A stretch of DNA of 64,000 nucleotides from Amycolatopsis nigrescens CSC17Ta-90 (GTDB lineage: Bacteria; Actinomycetota; Actinomycetes; Mycobacteriales; Pseudonocardiaceae). The stretch is taken from contig NZ_ARVW01000001.1 of assembly GCF_000384315.1 (NCBI RefSeq), positions 248,001 to 312,000 on the forward strand, written 5' to 3'. Of the stretch, positions 25,010-33,858 are shown piece by piece (position 1 is the stretch's first letter; each line of letters starts with the position of its first letter). Under the pieces are notes generated by a model that did not search any database, was not told the origin of the DNA, and saw only the letters and a list, made by a program, of their open reading frames with translations. The position numbers were made by a program, and so were the translations under genes.

Positions 25010-25566
25010 CCGGGCGCGCTGATGCGCGGAAGGACGCGATGGAGCAGGCAGGCGTGCAGATCCTCGCCGAATCCGGCTGGCCCGCGGTCACCGCCCGCGC
25101 GATCGCCGACCGGTCCGGCGCGAATCCCGGCCTGATCCACTACTACTACGGCGGCCTGCCCGGACTGCACCGCGCGATCGCCGCCCGCGCGATCGCCATG
25201 ACCGTCCGCCCCGCCGTCGAGACGGTCCTGGCCGCCGACGACGTCGCGGGCGGAATGCTCGACGTGCTCACCGCGCCGGGCGAAAGCACCTCGACGGCCG
25301 GACGGCTGACCACCGAACTGGCCGGCGCCGCGTTTCGCGATGACACCATCCGGCAACTACTTCGCGATGAGTTCCGCGCCGCCCGCGACGAACTCGCCCG
25401 CAAGATCGTCGCCGAACGACCGCACTGGCCAAGCCCGCGAGCAACGGGCGCGGCCACGCTGGTCACCGCACTGCTCGACGGGTTGCTCCTGCACCGGCTG
25501 CTCGACGACGAGCTCGATCTCGACACCGCGACCGAAGCCCTGCGCACGATCCTGTCCGGTGCATGA
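25006..25566 (+). CDS. TetR-family repressor
   Basis: 186 residues from ATG overlapping the upstream stop. N-terminal HTH: RKDAMEQAGVQILAESGW, VTARAIADRSGANPGLIHYY. In most relatives the helix ends LYYHF; here it is IHYYYGG, a mild variant. The C-terminal ligand domain is helical (LVTALLDGLLLHRLLDDELD). It probably binds the palindrome at 24376 and controls its own operon. The stop codon region overlaps the next frame's upstream extension. Confidence 0.85.
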   Translation: MTGRADARKDAMEQAGVQILAESGWPAVTARAIADRSGANPGLIHYYYGGLPGLHRAIAARAIAMTVRPAVETVLAADDVAGGMLDVLTAPGESTSTAGRLTTELAGAAFRDDTIRQLLRDEFRAARDELARKIVAERPHWPSPRATGAATLVTALLDGLLLHRLLDDELDLDTATEALRTILSGA

Positions 25567-25598
25567 TGGAGCGCAATTCCGGAGAAGGTGGAGGATCC

Positions 25599-26363
25599 AT
25601 GGGTACCGAATGGATGAACGAGCTCAAGAGCATCACGCTGCACGTCGAGGGCGGGGACCCTCCGATGTGGCCGGATGGCGCCAGCGAGGAATACCGCACG
25701 GCCCGGCGCGCCCTGGTCGAGGCCGAGGCCGCGGTGCGCGACCAGCTCGAGGCGGTGGCCGCCCAGCGCCGCGCATTGCCGCCCGGCCCGGTGCTACCCG
25801 ATTATCGGTTCACCGAGGGGCCGGCCGACCTGGCCGCCGACGAACCCGCCGGGCCGGTAAGCCTGGCCGGGCTGTTCGGCGACCACGACGAACTGGTCGT
25901 GTACCACCTGATGTTCCATCCGGACGACGACGCCGCCTGTCCGATGTGCTCGATGTGGGTGGACGGCCTGCACGGCGTTTCGCACCACCTCACCCGCCGC
26001 GCGGCACTGGCCGTGGTCGCCAAGGCCCCGATCGGCAAACTGCGGGCCTGGGGCCGGCACCGGGGCTGGCAGGGCCTGCGCCTGGTTTCCGCCTACGACA
26101 CGTCGTTCACCACCGATCTCGGGGTCGAAGGCCCGCGCGGCGGCCAGTTCCCCGCCGTCAGCGTGTTCACTCGCCGAGGAGACCAGGTGCGCCACTCCTA
26201 CACCCAGAGCGCCGACTTCCCCGACCGTGCGCAGCGGGGCATCGACCTGCTGTCGCCGGTGTGGAACGTATGGGATCTGCTGCCCTCCGGCCGCGGGGAA
26301 TGGCTTCCGGACAACACCTACCCCGGTGCCGGACGCGGTGGCTCCGCCTCCGCCGGAGGCTGA
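25599..26363 (+). CDS. DUF899-family thioredoxin-like protein
   Basis: 254 residues from the ATG at 25599, preceded by GGTGGAGG; an earlier ATG at 25563 lacks such a site. Typical DUF899 blocks are PPGPVLPDYRFTEG, LVVYHLMFHPDDDAACPMCS, SAYDTSFTTDLGVEGPRGGQ, and the ending W.VWDLLPSGRG.W.P. The CPMC motif (near residue 115) is a CxxC that could be redox-active. The biochemical role of the family is not established. It follows the TetR gene by 32 bases and may be part of that operon. Confidence 0.8.
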   Translation: MGTEWMNELKSITLHVEGGDPPMWPDGASEEYRTARRALVEAEAAVRDQLEAVAAQRRALPPGPVLPDYRFTEGPADLAADEPAGPVSLAGLFGDHDELVVYHLMFHPDDDAACPMCSMWVDGLHGVSHHLTRRAALAVVAKAPIGKLRAWGRHRGWQGLRLVSAYDTSFTTDLGVEGPRGGQFPAVSVFTRRGDQVRHSYTQSADFPDRAQRGIDLLSPVWNVWDLLPSGRGEWLPDNTYPGAGRGGSASAGG

Positions 26364-26379
26364 CCGGAGTCCCGGGCGG

Positions 26380-29300
26380 TCAGGACGGTGCGCATTCGGG
26401 GATGGGTGCTGCCTCGCTGAGGATCTGGCAGAGCTGTTGTGCGACCGCTTCGGGCTTGATGTTCCAGATGCCGACGGTGCTGTCGGTGCTGGCCGTGGCG
26501 AGCAGTTGTCCGTCCGGGGAGAACTCCACTTCGTTGGGGGCGCCGGTATGCCCGTCGAGGCGGGCCAGCAGGGTGCCTGTTCTCGAGTCCCAGAGCCGGA
26601 TGGTGCTGTCACCGGTCGTTCCGGTCGCGAGGGTGCCGTCGTCGGCGAACGCGAGGGTGCGGATCTTTGCCGGGTGTTCGCCGAACTCGCCGACGGCACG
26701 GCCGGTGTCGAGGTCCCAAAGCCGAACACGGCCGTCATCGTGGCCCGTGGCGAGGGTGGCGCCGTCCGGGCTCAGCGTGATGCCGGTAAAAGGCAGGTCG
26801 GTGCGAACGATGGCCGATGATTCCGCGAGATTCGACGTTTTCCAGGATCGCACGACAAAGGAGCCGGCTGTTCTGAACGACCCTTCGTGCACCACGGCCA
26901 GAAAGCGCGTTCCGTCCGCGGTGAAGAGGATCTGACCCGCGGAAATGACCGCTTTCCGGTCTTCGGCGGGGTGAAATTCGGCGACCAGCGCACGCGTTCG
27001 CGCATCCCAGATGTGGATCTTGCTCTGGCCCCCGGCTGTTGTCTTGCCGGCCTCACTCGTTGCCGCGAGCAGGTTTCCGTCTGGGGATATCTCGACGGCA
27101 TCGAGCCGTCTGCCGGCGGCGGTGATGATCTCGGGTTGGGCCGAACCGGGTCGCCACAGCTTGACGGCATCCTCGGCGACGCTCGCCACGGTACCGTCGG
27201 GGCCGAAGGCGACTTCGGTAACCGTAGTCACCGGATTCGGGTTGCCAAGAGCGAGAACTGTGGCGGCTCTCCCCGGCACATCCCAGCGGAGAACGGACCC
27301 GCCGCTGTTGCCCGACGCCAGCGCTTCTCCCGACCGATCGAAGGTGGCGCTCGTCGCGGCGTTCCGACCGGGGGTCAGGTCGCCCTTGGCGGAGAACGCT
27401 CCCGTTCGCCAGACAGTCCCCAGGCCCGTGCCGGAGACGGTGACCACGGTCTTGCCGTCCCGGGACAGGGCGAGGTCCCCGGTCTCGCCGGCGACCGAGC
27501 TGAACTTGTCGATGACCTTTCGCTCCGACACGCCCCAGAAATCGACCTCACCCCGCACCGAGGACAACGCGAGGTAGTCGCCACCGGGCAGGAACATCCC
27601 CCGCCGCTGATTCTGTTCCGAGCTTATGCCCAGCTCGGTTTCCCTGACGCCGGTGATGGGGTCCCACAGGAAGACGTTCGTCTGCGTGCTGAAAACGGCC
27701 AGCACGTTGTGGTCGGAGAACGTGACGCCCTCGGCTGCCGCGGCCGGATTCCCGAGCGAGAATTCGGTGACCTTCGCGTTGTCAGCCGTCCGGTAGATTT
27801 CCACCTTGTCACGAAGGTGGCCTGTCGCGATGAGGGTGCCGTCTGGGCTGTAGGCGAGGGAATGCGCCGAATTGTCCACCGGTGTCGCGATCTGGCGGAG
27901 CACCTGACCCGAGTTGACGTCCCATTCGACCACGTCCGGGGTCAAGACCTTGCTTACCCCGAGGAGTGCCTTACCGTCGGATCGCCAGGCCGCTCTTATC
28001 CCACCCGGAAGTTCGGTCAGCAGCTCACCGCTGGGGACTTTCCAGATTCTGAGGTGGCTTTCACCCTCTGCGATCGGCGCGCTGAGGGACGCGGTCGCCA
28101 GCATTGTGCCGTCCGGTGAGAACGCGACCGACGTGATATCGCCGTGCTGGCCCTTGAACTCCGCGGGTAACCGCCGATGAGTCGCGGTGTCCCAAAGCTG
28201 AATGCTGCCGCCGGCACCGCCGAAGGCAGCGAAAGAACCATTGGGGCTGACCGCTATCACCGGATCGAGCAAGCCGGTGTCGAGCCGGCCGTGGTAGTTG
28301 AGTGCTTGTGCGGACAGGAGTGCGCTGCGTGCCTCCGTGGTAGGTGCGGCACGCCAGGCCCGCAACGCGAAGCTCATCGCCTCGCGCGGGTTTGACTTGA
28401 CGGCAAGCTGGGACTCGGCGGCGAACTGCCGTGACAGGGCCAGGGCTTGCTCGTGCTCCACCGCCGAGCGTTGCACGAATGCCACGACCCCCGCGGTCAG
28501 AGCGAGGACCAGCATGACGGCCACCGCGATCAGCAGCCGGCGCAGCCGGCGGCTCGTGCGACGCTCGGCGATCAGCGTGGCATGGGTCGCTTCCGTGCTG
28601 GCGGAAAGGAAACTCCACTCGGTCGCGGACAGGTCGGTCCGGCCTCCGGCCCATTCCTGAGCCGCGGAGAGCCGGGAACCCCGATAGAGCGCTCCGGGGT
28701 CACGACCCGAGGCCTCCCAGTAGTGGGCGGCATCGTTGAGCTGCTGGCGGATCGCGATTCCTTCGCGGTCGGCGTCGATCCACTGACGCAGGCGAGGCCA
28801 GTTGCGCAGCAGCGCCTCATGGGTGATTTCGACCGTGTTCTGGGTCTGGGTGAGCAGTCGTGCGTTGGTGAACGCGTCGATGATCGCGGTGCTGCGCTGG
28901 GGTTCCAGGCCGAGCAGGTGGGTGTGCGGGACGCGCCGCCGGGTTTCCTCGGCACCGTCCACAATGGCCACCAGCCGCAGGAACAGGGAGCGGGCGAGTT
29001 GCTGATCCGGATAGCTGAGCCGCCGGAACACTTCCTCGGCGGTGGTGGCGACGGCATTGGCGATACCGCCGGTGTTCTGGTATCCCTGCACCGTGAGGGT
29101 GGAGCCGTGGCGTTGCTGCCAGGTCGCGCGCAGCGCGTGGGCCAGCAGGGGCAGCCGTCCCGCCTGGCCATCAGCGGCGCCGGCGGCATGGGTTCCGAGG
29201 TCGCGGAGGAGGAGTTCGACCAGGCCGGGCTCGACGTCCAGCCCCGTGCGTTGCGCGGGGAACAGGATCGCCGCACGCAGTTCGGTCTCGTTCATCGGCC

Positions 29301-30123
29301 CGATGAGGACCTGGCCGTCGAGCGCGGCGGCGCGCAGGGGCGGGTAGTCGGCGCACCGGGGATAGAAGTCCGCCCGCAGCCCGTACACCACCAGCGCCGC
29401 CGGCCGGTCGCCTGGCGTGGCGAGGGACGCGAGCAGGTTGAGCACCGCGTGGCGTTGGCGCTCGTCCGCGCAGACGGTGAACAGCTCCTCGAGCTGGTCC
29501 ACGATGATGACAAGGCGAACGTCGGGATCGGCCGAGTGCAGCGAGTTCCGCACCCGGTCGGCGACCGCGTCCGGGTCGGTGAGCAGGGTATGGGCCAGCT
29601 GTTCCGCGGGGATACCGGCGATGCCTGCCAGGTACCGGGCCAGCACCGCGGCCGGCCGCTCGGTCGGCGTGATCAACAGCGACAGCCAGCCCCGCGACCC
29701 CGGCAGCGCGCCGCGGGCCAGCGCCGGCAGCAGCCCGGCGCGGAGCAGCGACGATTTCCCGGCACCGGATGGGGCGACCACCAGCAGCGGTCCGCCCTCA
29801 TGCGTCCGGCGGTCCAATCGCTGCAGGAGCGCCGCGGTGAGTTGATCGCGGCCGAAGAACCAGTCCGCCTGCTGCGGGCCGAACACGGCCAGTCCCGGAT
29901 AGGGGCAGTCGTCGTTCGTTGTCCCCGGAATGACCGCCCTTGCCCCGTGCACACCGTCCCGGAAATGGAGGTGGACGTCCCGGCCGGCAATGAATTGATC
30001 GACATCCACCCGGTGAACAGCGATCGCACCGGCCTGCACCACATCGCCGGACACGGCACCGGAAATGATATTGCGGACCGCCGGACCGTCCGGCTCGCTA
30101 CCGGATTCCTGTCGACCATCCAC
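26380..30123 (-). CDS. STAND NTPase with WD40 propeller and RHIM-like amyloid motif (NLR-like)
   Basis: 1247 residues from the GTG at 30123, preceded by AGGGGG; an ATG 30 bases upstream has no such site. Residues about 16–45 read NIISGAVSGDVVQAGAI then HVDVDQF-like sequence, the G.VVQAG.I pattern of bacterial RHIM-like amyloid signalling motifs. NTPase core: CPYPGLAVFGPQQADWFFGR, Walker A APSGAGKSSLLRAG, Walker B LVIIVDQLEELF. A hydrophobic span (LLIAVAVMLVLALTAGVVAF) near 530 precedes about 13–14 WD40 repeats (SVAFSPDGTMLATAS, LWDLDTGRAVGEFG). Family knowledge: such proteins oligomerise and nucleate an effector carrying the same motif, often in phage defence. No effector is adjacent. Confidence 0.85.
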   Translation of the reverse strand: MDGRQESGSEPDGPAVRNIISGAVSGDVVQAGAIAVHRVDVDQFIAGRDVHLHFRDGVHGARAVIPGTTNDDCPYPGLAVFGPQQADWFFGRDQLTAALLQRLDRRTHEGGPLLVVAPSGAGKSSLLRAGLLPALARGALPGSRGWLSLLITPTERPAAVLARYLAGIAGIPAEQLAHTLLTDPDAVADRVRNSLHSADPDVRLVIIVDQLEELFTVCADERQRHAVLNLLASLATPGDRPAALVVYGLRADFYPRCADYPPLRAAALDGQVLIGPMNETELRAAILFPAQRTGLDVEPGLVELLLRDLGTHAAGAADGQAGRLPLLAHALRATWQQRHGSTLTVQGYQNTGGIANAVATTAEEVFRRLSYPDQQLARSLFLRLVAIVDGAEETRRRVPHTHLLGLEPQRSTAIIDAFTNARLLTQTQNTVEITHEALLRNWPRLRQWIDADREGIAIRQQLNDAAHYWEASGRDPGALYRGSRLSAAQEWAGGRTDLSATEWSFLSASTEATHATLIAERRTSRRLRRLLIAVAVMLVLALTAGVVAFVQRSAVEHEQALALSRQFAAESQLAVKSNPREAMSFALRAWRAAPTTEARSALLSAQALNYHGRLDTGLLDPVIAVSPNGSFAAFGGAGGSIQLWDTATHRRLPAEFKGQHGDITSVAFSPDGTMLATASLSAPIAEGESHLRIWKVPSGELLTELPGGIRAAWRSDGKALLGVSKVLTPDVVEWDVNSGQVLRQIATPVDNSAHSLAYSPDGTLIATGHLRDKVEIYRTADNAKVTEFSLGNPAAAAEGVTFSDHNVLAVFSTQTNVFLWDPITGVRETELGISSEQNQRRGMFLPGGDYLALSSVRGEVDFWGVSERKVIDKFSSVAGETGDLALSRDGKTVVTVSGTGLGTVWRTGAFSAKGDLTPGRNAATSATFDRSGEALASGNSGGSVLRWDVPGRAATVLALGNPNPVTTVTEVAFGPDGTVASVAEDAVKLWRPGSAQPEIITAAGRRLDAVEISPDGNLLAATSEAGKTTAGGQSKIHIWDARTRALVAEFHPAEDRKAVISAGQILFTADGTRFLAVVHEGSFRTAGSFVVRSWKTSNLAESSAIVRTDLPFTGITLSPDGATLATGHDDGRVRLWDLDTGRAVGEFGEHPAKIRTLAFADDGTLATGTTGDSTIRLWDSRTGTLLARLDGHTGAPNEVEFSPDGQLLATASTDSTVGIWNIKPEAVAQQLCQILSEAAPIPECAPS

Positions 30124-30189
30124 GGGAGAACCCCCTGAACACTCCGGCGCCATCGTACCAATGAGAGCAAGCGCGCCCGGCGTGTCGAA

Positions 30190-30198
30190 CTAGTTGTC
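30190..30198. promoter_or_regulatory. Single GntR-like half-site upstream of the STAND gene
   Basis: CTAGTTGTC is the exact reverse complement of GACAACTAG, which occurs in the presumed GntR operator at 30919–30927. It lies 67 bases before the chosen STAND start. Confidence 0.3.
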
Positions 30199-30201
30199 GA
30201 A

Positions 30202-30855
30202 CTACTCGGGGAGTATCCGGAGAAGCCGCTCCATCGCGACATCCATCCGTTGCTTGAGCTGATCGCAGGCGGCGTCGATTTCTCCTGCTCGGAGCAGGTC
30301 GATGAACTGCCGGTGATTGGCTATCACGATCTCGCCGTCGGGGCGGCCCGCCGCCAGCGTGGCCAGCCGAGCCTCCACCAGCAGTTGTTTGTGCAGCACG
30401 ACTAATTTTCGAGAACCGGTCAAAGCGACGACAGCGGTGTGGCACGCCGAGTCCAAACGGCTCTGCGAACGAGCGTCGGCGGCTGCGACCCCGGATTCGA
30501 GCGCCTCGACGCTCTGCTCAAGAGCTTCGCGGTCCTGAGGCGCCGCGGTGCTGAATGCTCGGGCTCCGGCCGTTTCGAGATGGAACCGGGCCGTGTAGAT
30601 CTCCACCACGTCCGCCCGGTCGATGCGGGTGACCGCCAGCGCCACTCCGCGGCCCTGCCGCTGGACGAGACCTTCGTTCTCCAGCCGGAGCAGCACCTCG
30701 CGGACGGTCGGCCTGGCGATGCCCAGCCATTCACTGACCTGCCCCTCGGGCAGGGAGGTGCCGGGGGCGAGCGACCCGTCGATGATCTCACCGCGGAGTT
30801 GCTCGACGGCCTGGTCCACCAGGCTCGTCTGCTTGAGTTTGTTCGCTGGGCGCAT
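30202..30855 (-). CDS. GntR-family (FadR/FCD) transcriptional regulator
   Basis: 217 residues. Winged helix: VEQLRGEIIDGSLAPGTSLP, EGQVSEWLGIARPTVREVLL, RLENEGLVQR. FCD ligand domain: VVEIYTARFHLETAGARAF, then metal-binding-type His/Asp positions (DSACHTAVVAL, NHRQFIDLLRAG). FCD regulators usually sense organic or amino acids. It is divergent from a fumarase/aspartase-family lyase and AbgT transporter, so it most likely represses their operon. Confidence 0.85.
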   Translation of the reverse strand: MRPANKLKQTSLVDQAVEQLRGEIIDGSLAPGTSLPEGQVSEWLGIARPTVREVLLRLENEGLVQRQGRGVALAVTRIDRADVVEIYTARFHLETAGARAFSTAAPQDREALEQSVEALESGVAAADARSQSRLDSACHTAVVALTGSRKLVVLHKQLLVEARLATLAAGRPDGEIVIANHRQFIDLLRAGEIDAACDQLKQRMDVAMERLLRILPE

Positions 30856-30915
30856 CGGTCCCGATCCTAGACTCGCCCTCCGGCCAAGCCCGGCTCAGCT
30901 CGACCTAGCAAGTAA

Positions 30916-30943
30916 CTAGACAACTAGACAACCTGGCTAGTTG
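30916..30943. promoter_or_regulatory. Candidate GntR operator between divergent genes
   Basis: Two direct copies of CTAGACAA (30916–30923 and 30924–30931) precede CTAGTTG (30937–30943), which is inverted relative to CAACTAG (30921–30927). Position: 60 bp from the regulator start and 65 bp from the lyase start. Confidence 0.5.
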
Positions 30944-31008
30944 GCCGTATGGTCTCGCTGTCGTCAGAGCTGCCGGCAGGCAGCCCGCTTCCCGTCGAAA
31001 GGCACAAC

Positions 31009-32259
31009 GTGAGTGATTCGACCGACGCGGCCCTGACCCCGCTATGGGGCCCAGTGACCTCGCTTGCGCTCCAGAACTCGCCTAGCTCGGGGCTACGTCT
31101 GCGCGACCTGCCCGCTTTCCTCCGGACGCTCGCCGAGGTCAAGCTCGCTGCCGTCCGGGCCAACCAGGAGCTGGGCGTCCTCGACGAAGCGCGGGCCGGG
31201 GCCATAGCCCGAGCCGCGCGCGAGGTCGCCGACGGCGAGTTCATCGATCAGTTCCCACTGCGGGTGGTCGCCACCGGGGGCAGCACGTCGACGAATATGA
31301 ACGTCAACGAAGTCCTCGCGTCGCGCGCGTCCCAGCTGCTTCCGGACACCGCCGGTCTCGCGGTTCATCCGAACGACCACGTGAATCGATCACAATCTTC
31401 GAATGACGTGTACCCCACCGCGGCGAAGGTGCTCCTCGTGCGGCAGGCGCTCGAAGTCGCCTCCGTCCTGCGCCGGCTCGCTCGCAGCTTCATGCGGCAG
31501 GCAGAGCAGCACGATGGCGTCCAGCGCCTTGGTCGCACCGCTTGGCAAGATGCCGTCCTCGTTCCGGTTTCGGAGACCCACCGGGCGCACGCTCTGGTGG
31601 CGGAACGGTTCGCCGATCAGTTCGCAGCCGCCGCCGAAACCCTGCAGGCGGTTCAGCTGGGCGGGACGGCGCTCGGCACTGGAGTCGGCGCTCCGGCCGG
31701 GTTCGCGCGCCTGGCCGTGAGCAACCTCGCCGAGATCACGGGCCTGCCGATGCGCCCGAGCGTGAGCCGTGTCGACGCCTTCGCGCACGCCGACGGTTAC
31801 GGCCTCCTCGCCGACACGGCGGCTCGATGCGCGGGCACCCTGTTCAAGCAGAGCCAAGATCTCCGGATTCTGAGCTCGGGCCCGACGGGCGGCCTGGGAG
31901 AACTGGTGCTGCCGAAGCTCCAGCCGGGTTCCTCGATCATGCCCGGCAAGGTGAACCCCGTCGTCCCCAGCATGGTCGGTCAAGCCAGCTTCTCGATCCG
32001 CGCGGCCGCCACTGCCGTGGGCATGGCCATCGCCGCGGGGGAACCGGACTACAACCCGAACAGCCCGGCCGTCGTCGCGACCCTCTCCCCTGCGCTCAGC
32101 GAGCTGGCCGCCGTGGTGCTGGTCTTCGCCGACAAGTGCATCGACAGCCTGCACTGGAACCGGTCCAGGCTCGCCGAGCTCACCGCACGGCCCTTCGACT
32201 CCCTGATCGAACAGGCCGAAAAGGACGGTTACGACGCGGTAGCCGGCCGCTCTGCCTAG
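31009..32259 (+). CDS. Fumarase/aspartase-superfamily C–X lyase
   Basis: 416 residues from GTG (GTCGAAAGG upstream); an ATG at 30949 is possible. Superfamily motifs are intact: GGSTSTNMNVNEVLASRAS, HPNDHVNRSQSSNDVYPTA, GGTALGTGVGAP and the catalytic-loop signature GSSIMPGKVNP. The C2-type substrate motif, GRTHxxDA in fumarase and GRTQLQDA in aspartase, is here GRTAWQDA, so the substrate is probably not fumarate/malate or plain aspartate. Members add or remove ammonia, water or amines across a fumarate-like double bond. Cotranscription with an AbgT transporter suggests an N-substituted amino acid; inferred. Confidence 0.8.
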   Translation: MSDSTDAALTPLWGPVTSLALQNSPSSGLRLRDLPAFLRTLAEVKLAAVRANQELGVLDEARAGAIARAAREVADGEFIDQFPLRVVATGGSTSTNMNVNEVLASRASQLLPDTAGLAVHPNDHVNRSQSSNDVYPTAAKVLLVRQALEVASVLRRLARSFMRQAEQHDGVQRLGRTAWQDAVLVPVSETHRAHALVAERFADQFAAAAETLQAVQLGGTALGTGVGAPAGFARLAVSNLAEITGLPMRPSVSRVDAFAHADGYGLLADTAARCAGTLFKQSQDLRILSSGPTGGLGELVLPKLQPGSSIMPGKVNPVVPSMVGQASFSIRAAATAVGMAIAAGEPDYNPNSPAVVATLSPALSELAAVVLVFADKCIDSLHWNRSRLAELTARPFDSLIEQAEKDGYDAVAGRSA

Positions 32260-32310
32260 TTTCTTCCGAAACGCTCGATCGCGTTTCGTCACCAGCCCCT
32301 AGGGACAAAG

Positions 32311-33858
32311 ATGACAGAGTCGCAACGGCGCGCTGCTGCCACCAAGCCCAACCTCCTGTTCCGATCCATCAGCGCGATCGAGCGGGTGGGAAACAAGCTT
32401 CCGAACCCCTTCTGGCTCTTCTGGATCATGGCCGGAATGCTGGGCGTGGCCAGCTTCGTTCTGGCCAAGCTCGACGTTTCCGTCACCTTGCCGAACTCCG
32501 GCAAGGTGGTGGAGGTCAAGAACCTGCTCTCCCTCGAAGGTCTCAACCACGCCGCCGAATCGGCTTTCGACAACTTCGCGGAGTTTCCTCCGGTCCCCCT
32601 GGTGGTCACGATGATCCTCGGCGTGAGCATCGCCGAGGCGAGCGGCCTGATGACAGCGCTGCTCAGAGCCACCGTGATCCGGCTGCCTGCTCGATGGGTG
32701 ACGTTCTCGATCACCTTCGCCTCCATGGTGTCCCACGTCATGGGCGACTCGGCGTACATGGTGATGATCCCGCTCGGCGCACTGGCTTTCCGTGCCGTCG
32801 GCAGGAGTCCCGTGCTGGGCGTGCTGGTCGCTTTCGTCTCGGTCTCCGCGGCGTTCAACGCCAGCCCGCTGGTCACGCCGTCCGCGGCCATCCGGGCGTC
32901 CCTGACGACCGCGGCCGCGCAGACGGTCGATCCGAACGTGGTTGTCACCCCGCTCGCCACCTACTTCTACGCCGCCGTCGGATCGCTGGTCCTGTCGATC
33001 GTCATCACGCTCACGGTGGAACTGGTACTGGCCAAGCGACCTGCGTTCAGCCAGTTGCCTTCGGTGCAAGACGACGACCTCGCCGGGGCGGATGCCAGGC
33101 TCACCGCACGGGAGCGACGTGGCCTGCGGTGGGCCGGCGTCGTCTTCGTCGGCTACGTAGCGGTAGTCGCAACGCTCTTGCTGCTCCCGGGCTCTCCGCT
33201 GCTCGGGAAAGGTGGCAGCGTCGTCCAGTCGACCGTGGTACTGGACGTGGCCGTATTCGTCGCACTGCTTCTCGGCCTGATGGGATTCGTCTACGGCAAG
33301 GTGACCGGGAGCATCCGGTCGCTGGCCGCCTTGCCCAAGATCATGGCCGACGGAATGATCCCGGTGGCTCCGGTTCTCGTGCTCTTCTTCGCCGCCGCGC
33401 AATTCCTCGCCTATTTCGAATGGACCGGCCTCGGCTCGGTGATCACGGTCGAGGGCGCCGAGCTGCTGCACAAGCTGAACGCACCCGACCTGGTCGTGCT
33501 GCTGGTCATCATCTTCGGGATCGCCTTGCTCAATCTGGTGATCTCGAGCGGCACCGCCATGTGGTCGATCCTCGCGCCGATCCTGGTGCCGATGATGATG
33601 TACGTCGGCCTGCGGCCCGAGGCGACGCTTTCAGCCTTCATGATCGGAGACTCGGCAACCGGTCCGGTGACCCCGATGAACGCCTTCTTCGTACTTGCTT
33701 TGAGCTACGTCCAGAAATACAAGAAGGATGCGGGAATCGGAACGGTGATGTCGTTCGCGATACCCCTGTCGTTCGTCATCCTGCTGGCCTGGACCGCGCT
33801 GTTCGTCGCCTGGTACCTGCTGGGCGTGCCACTGGGGCCGGGAGGGTACCTCTACTGA
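32311..33858 (+). CDS. AbgT-family transporter
   Basis: 515 residues, the family's usual length, with about 11 hydrophobic segments. Signatures: ERVGNKLPNPFWLFWIMAG at the start, ASMVSHVMGDSAYMVMIPLG, the re-entrant loop region FNASPLVTPSAAI, SSGTAMWSILAPILVPMMM and IGDSATGPVTPMNAFF. AbgT of E. coli takes up p-aminobenzoyl-glutamate; relatives have been reported as antimetabolite exporters. It is 51 bases after the lyase and under the same GntR regulator, so import of the lyase substrate is the simplest reading. Its end overlaps the convergent methyltransferase by 7 bases. Confidence 0.85.
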   Translation: MTESQRRAAATKPNLLFRSISAIERVGNKLPNPFWLFWIMAGMLGVASFVLAKLDVSVTLPNSGKVVEVKNLLSLEGLNHAAESAFDNFAEFPPVPLVVTMILGVSIAEASGLMTALLRATVIRLPARWVTFSITFASMVSHVMGDSAYMVMIPLGALAFRAVGRSPVLGVLVAFVSVSAAFNASPLVTPSAAIRASLTTAAAQTVDPNVVVTPLATYFYAAVGSLVLSIVITLTVELVLAKRPAFSQLPSVQDDDLAGADARLTARERRGLRWAGVVFVGYVAVVATLLLLPGSPLLGKGGSVVQSTVVLDVAVFVALLLGLMGFVYGKVTGSIRSLAALPKIMADGMIPVAPVLVLFFAAAQFLAYFEWTGLGSVITVEGAELLHKLNAPDLVVLLVIIFGIALLNLVISSGTAMWSILAPILVPMMMYVGLRPEATLSAFMIGDSATGPVTPMNAFFVLALSYVQKYKKDAGIGTVMSFAIPLSFVILLAWTALFVAWYLLGVPLGPGGYLY

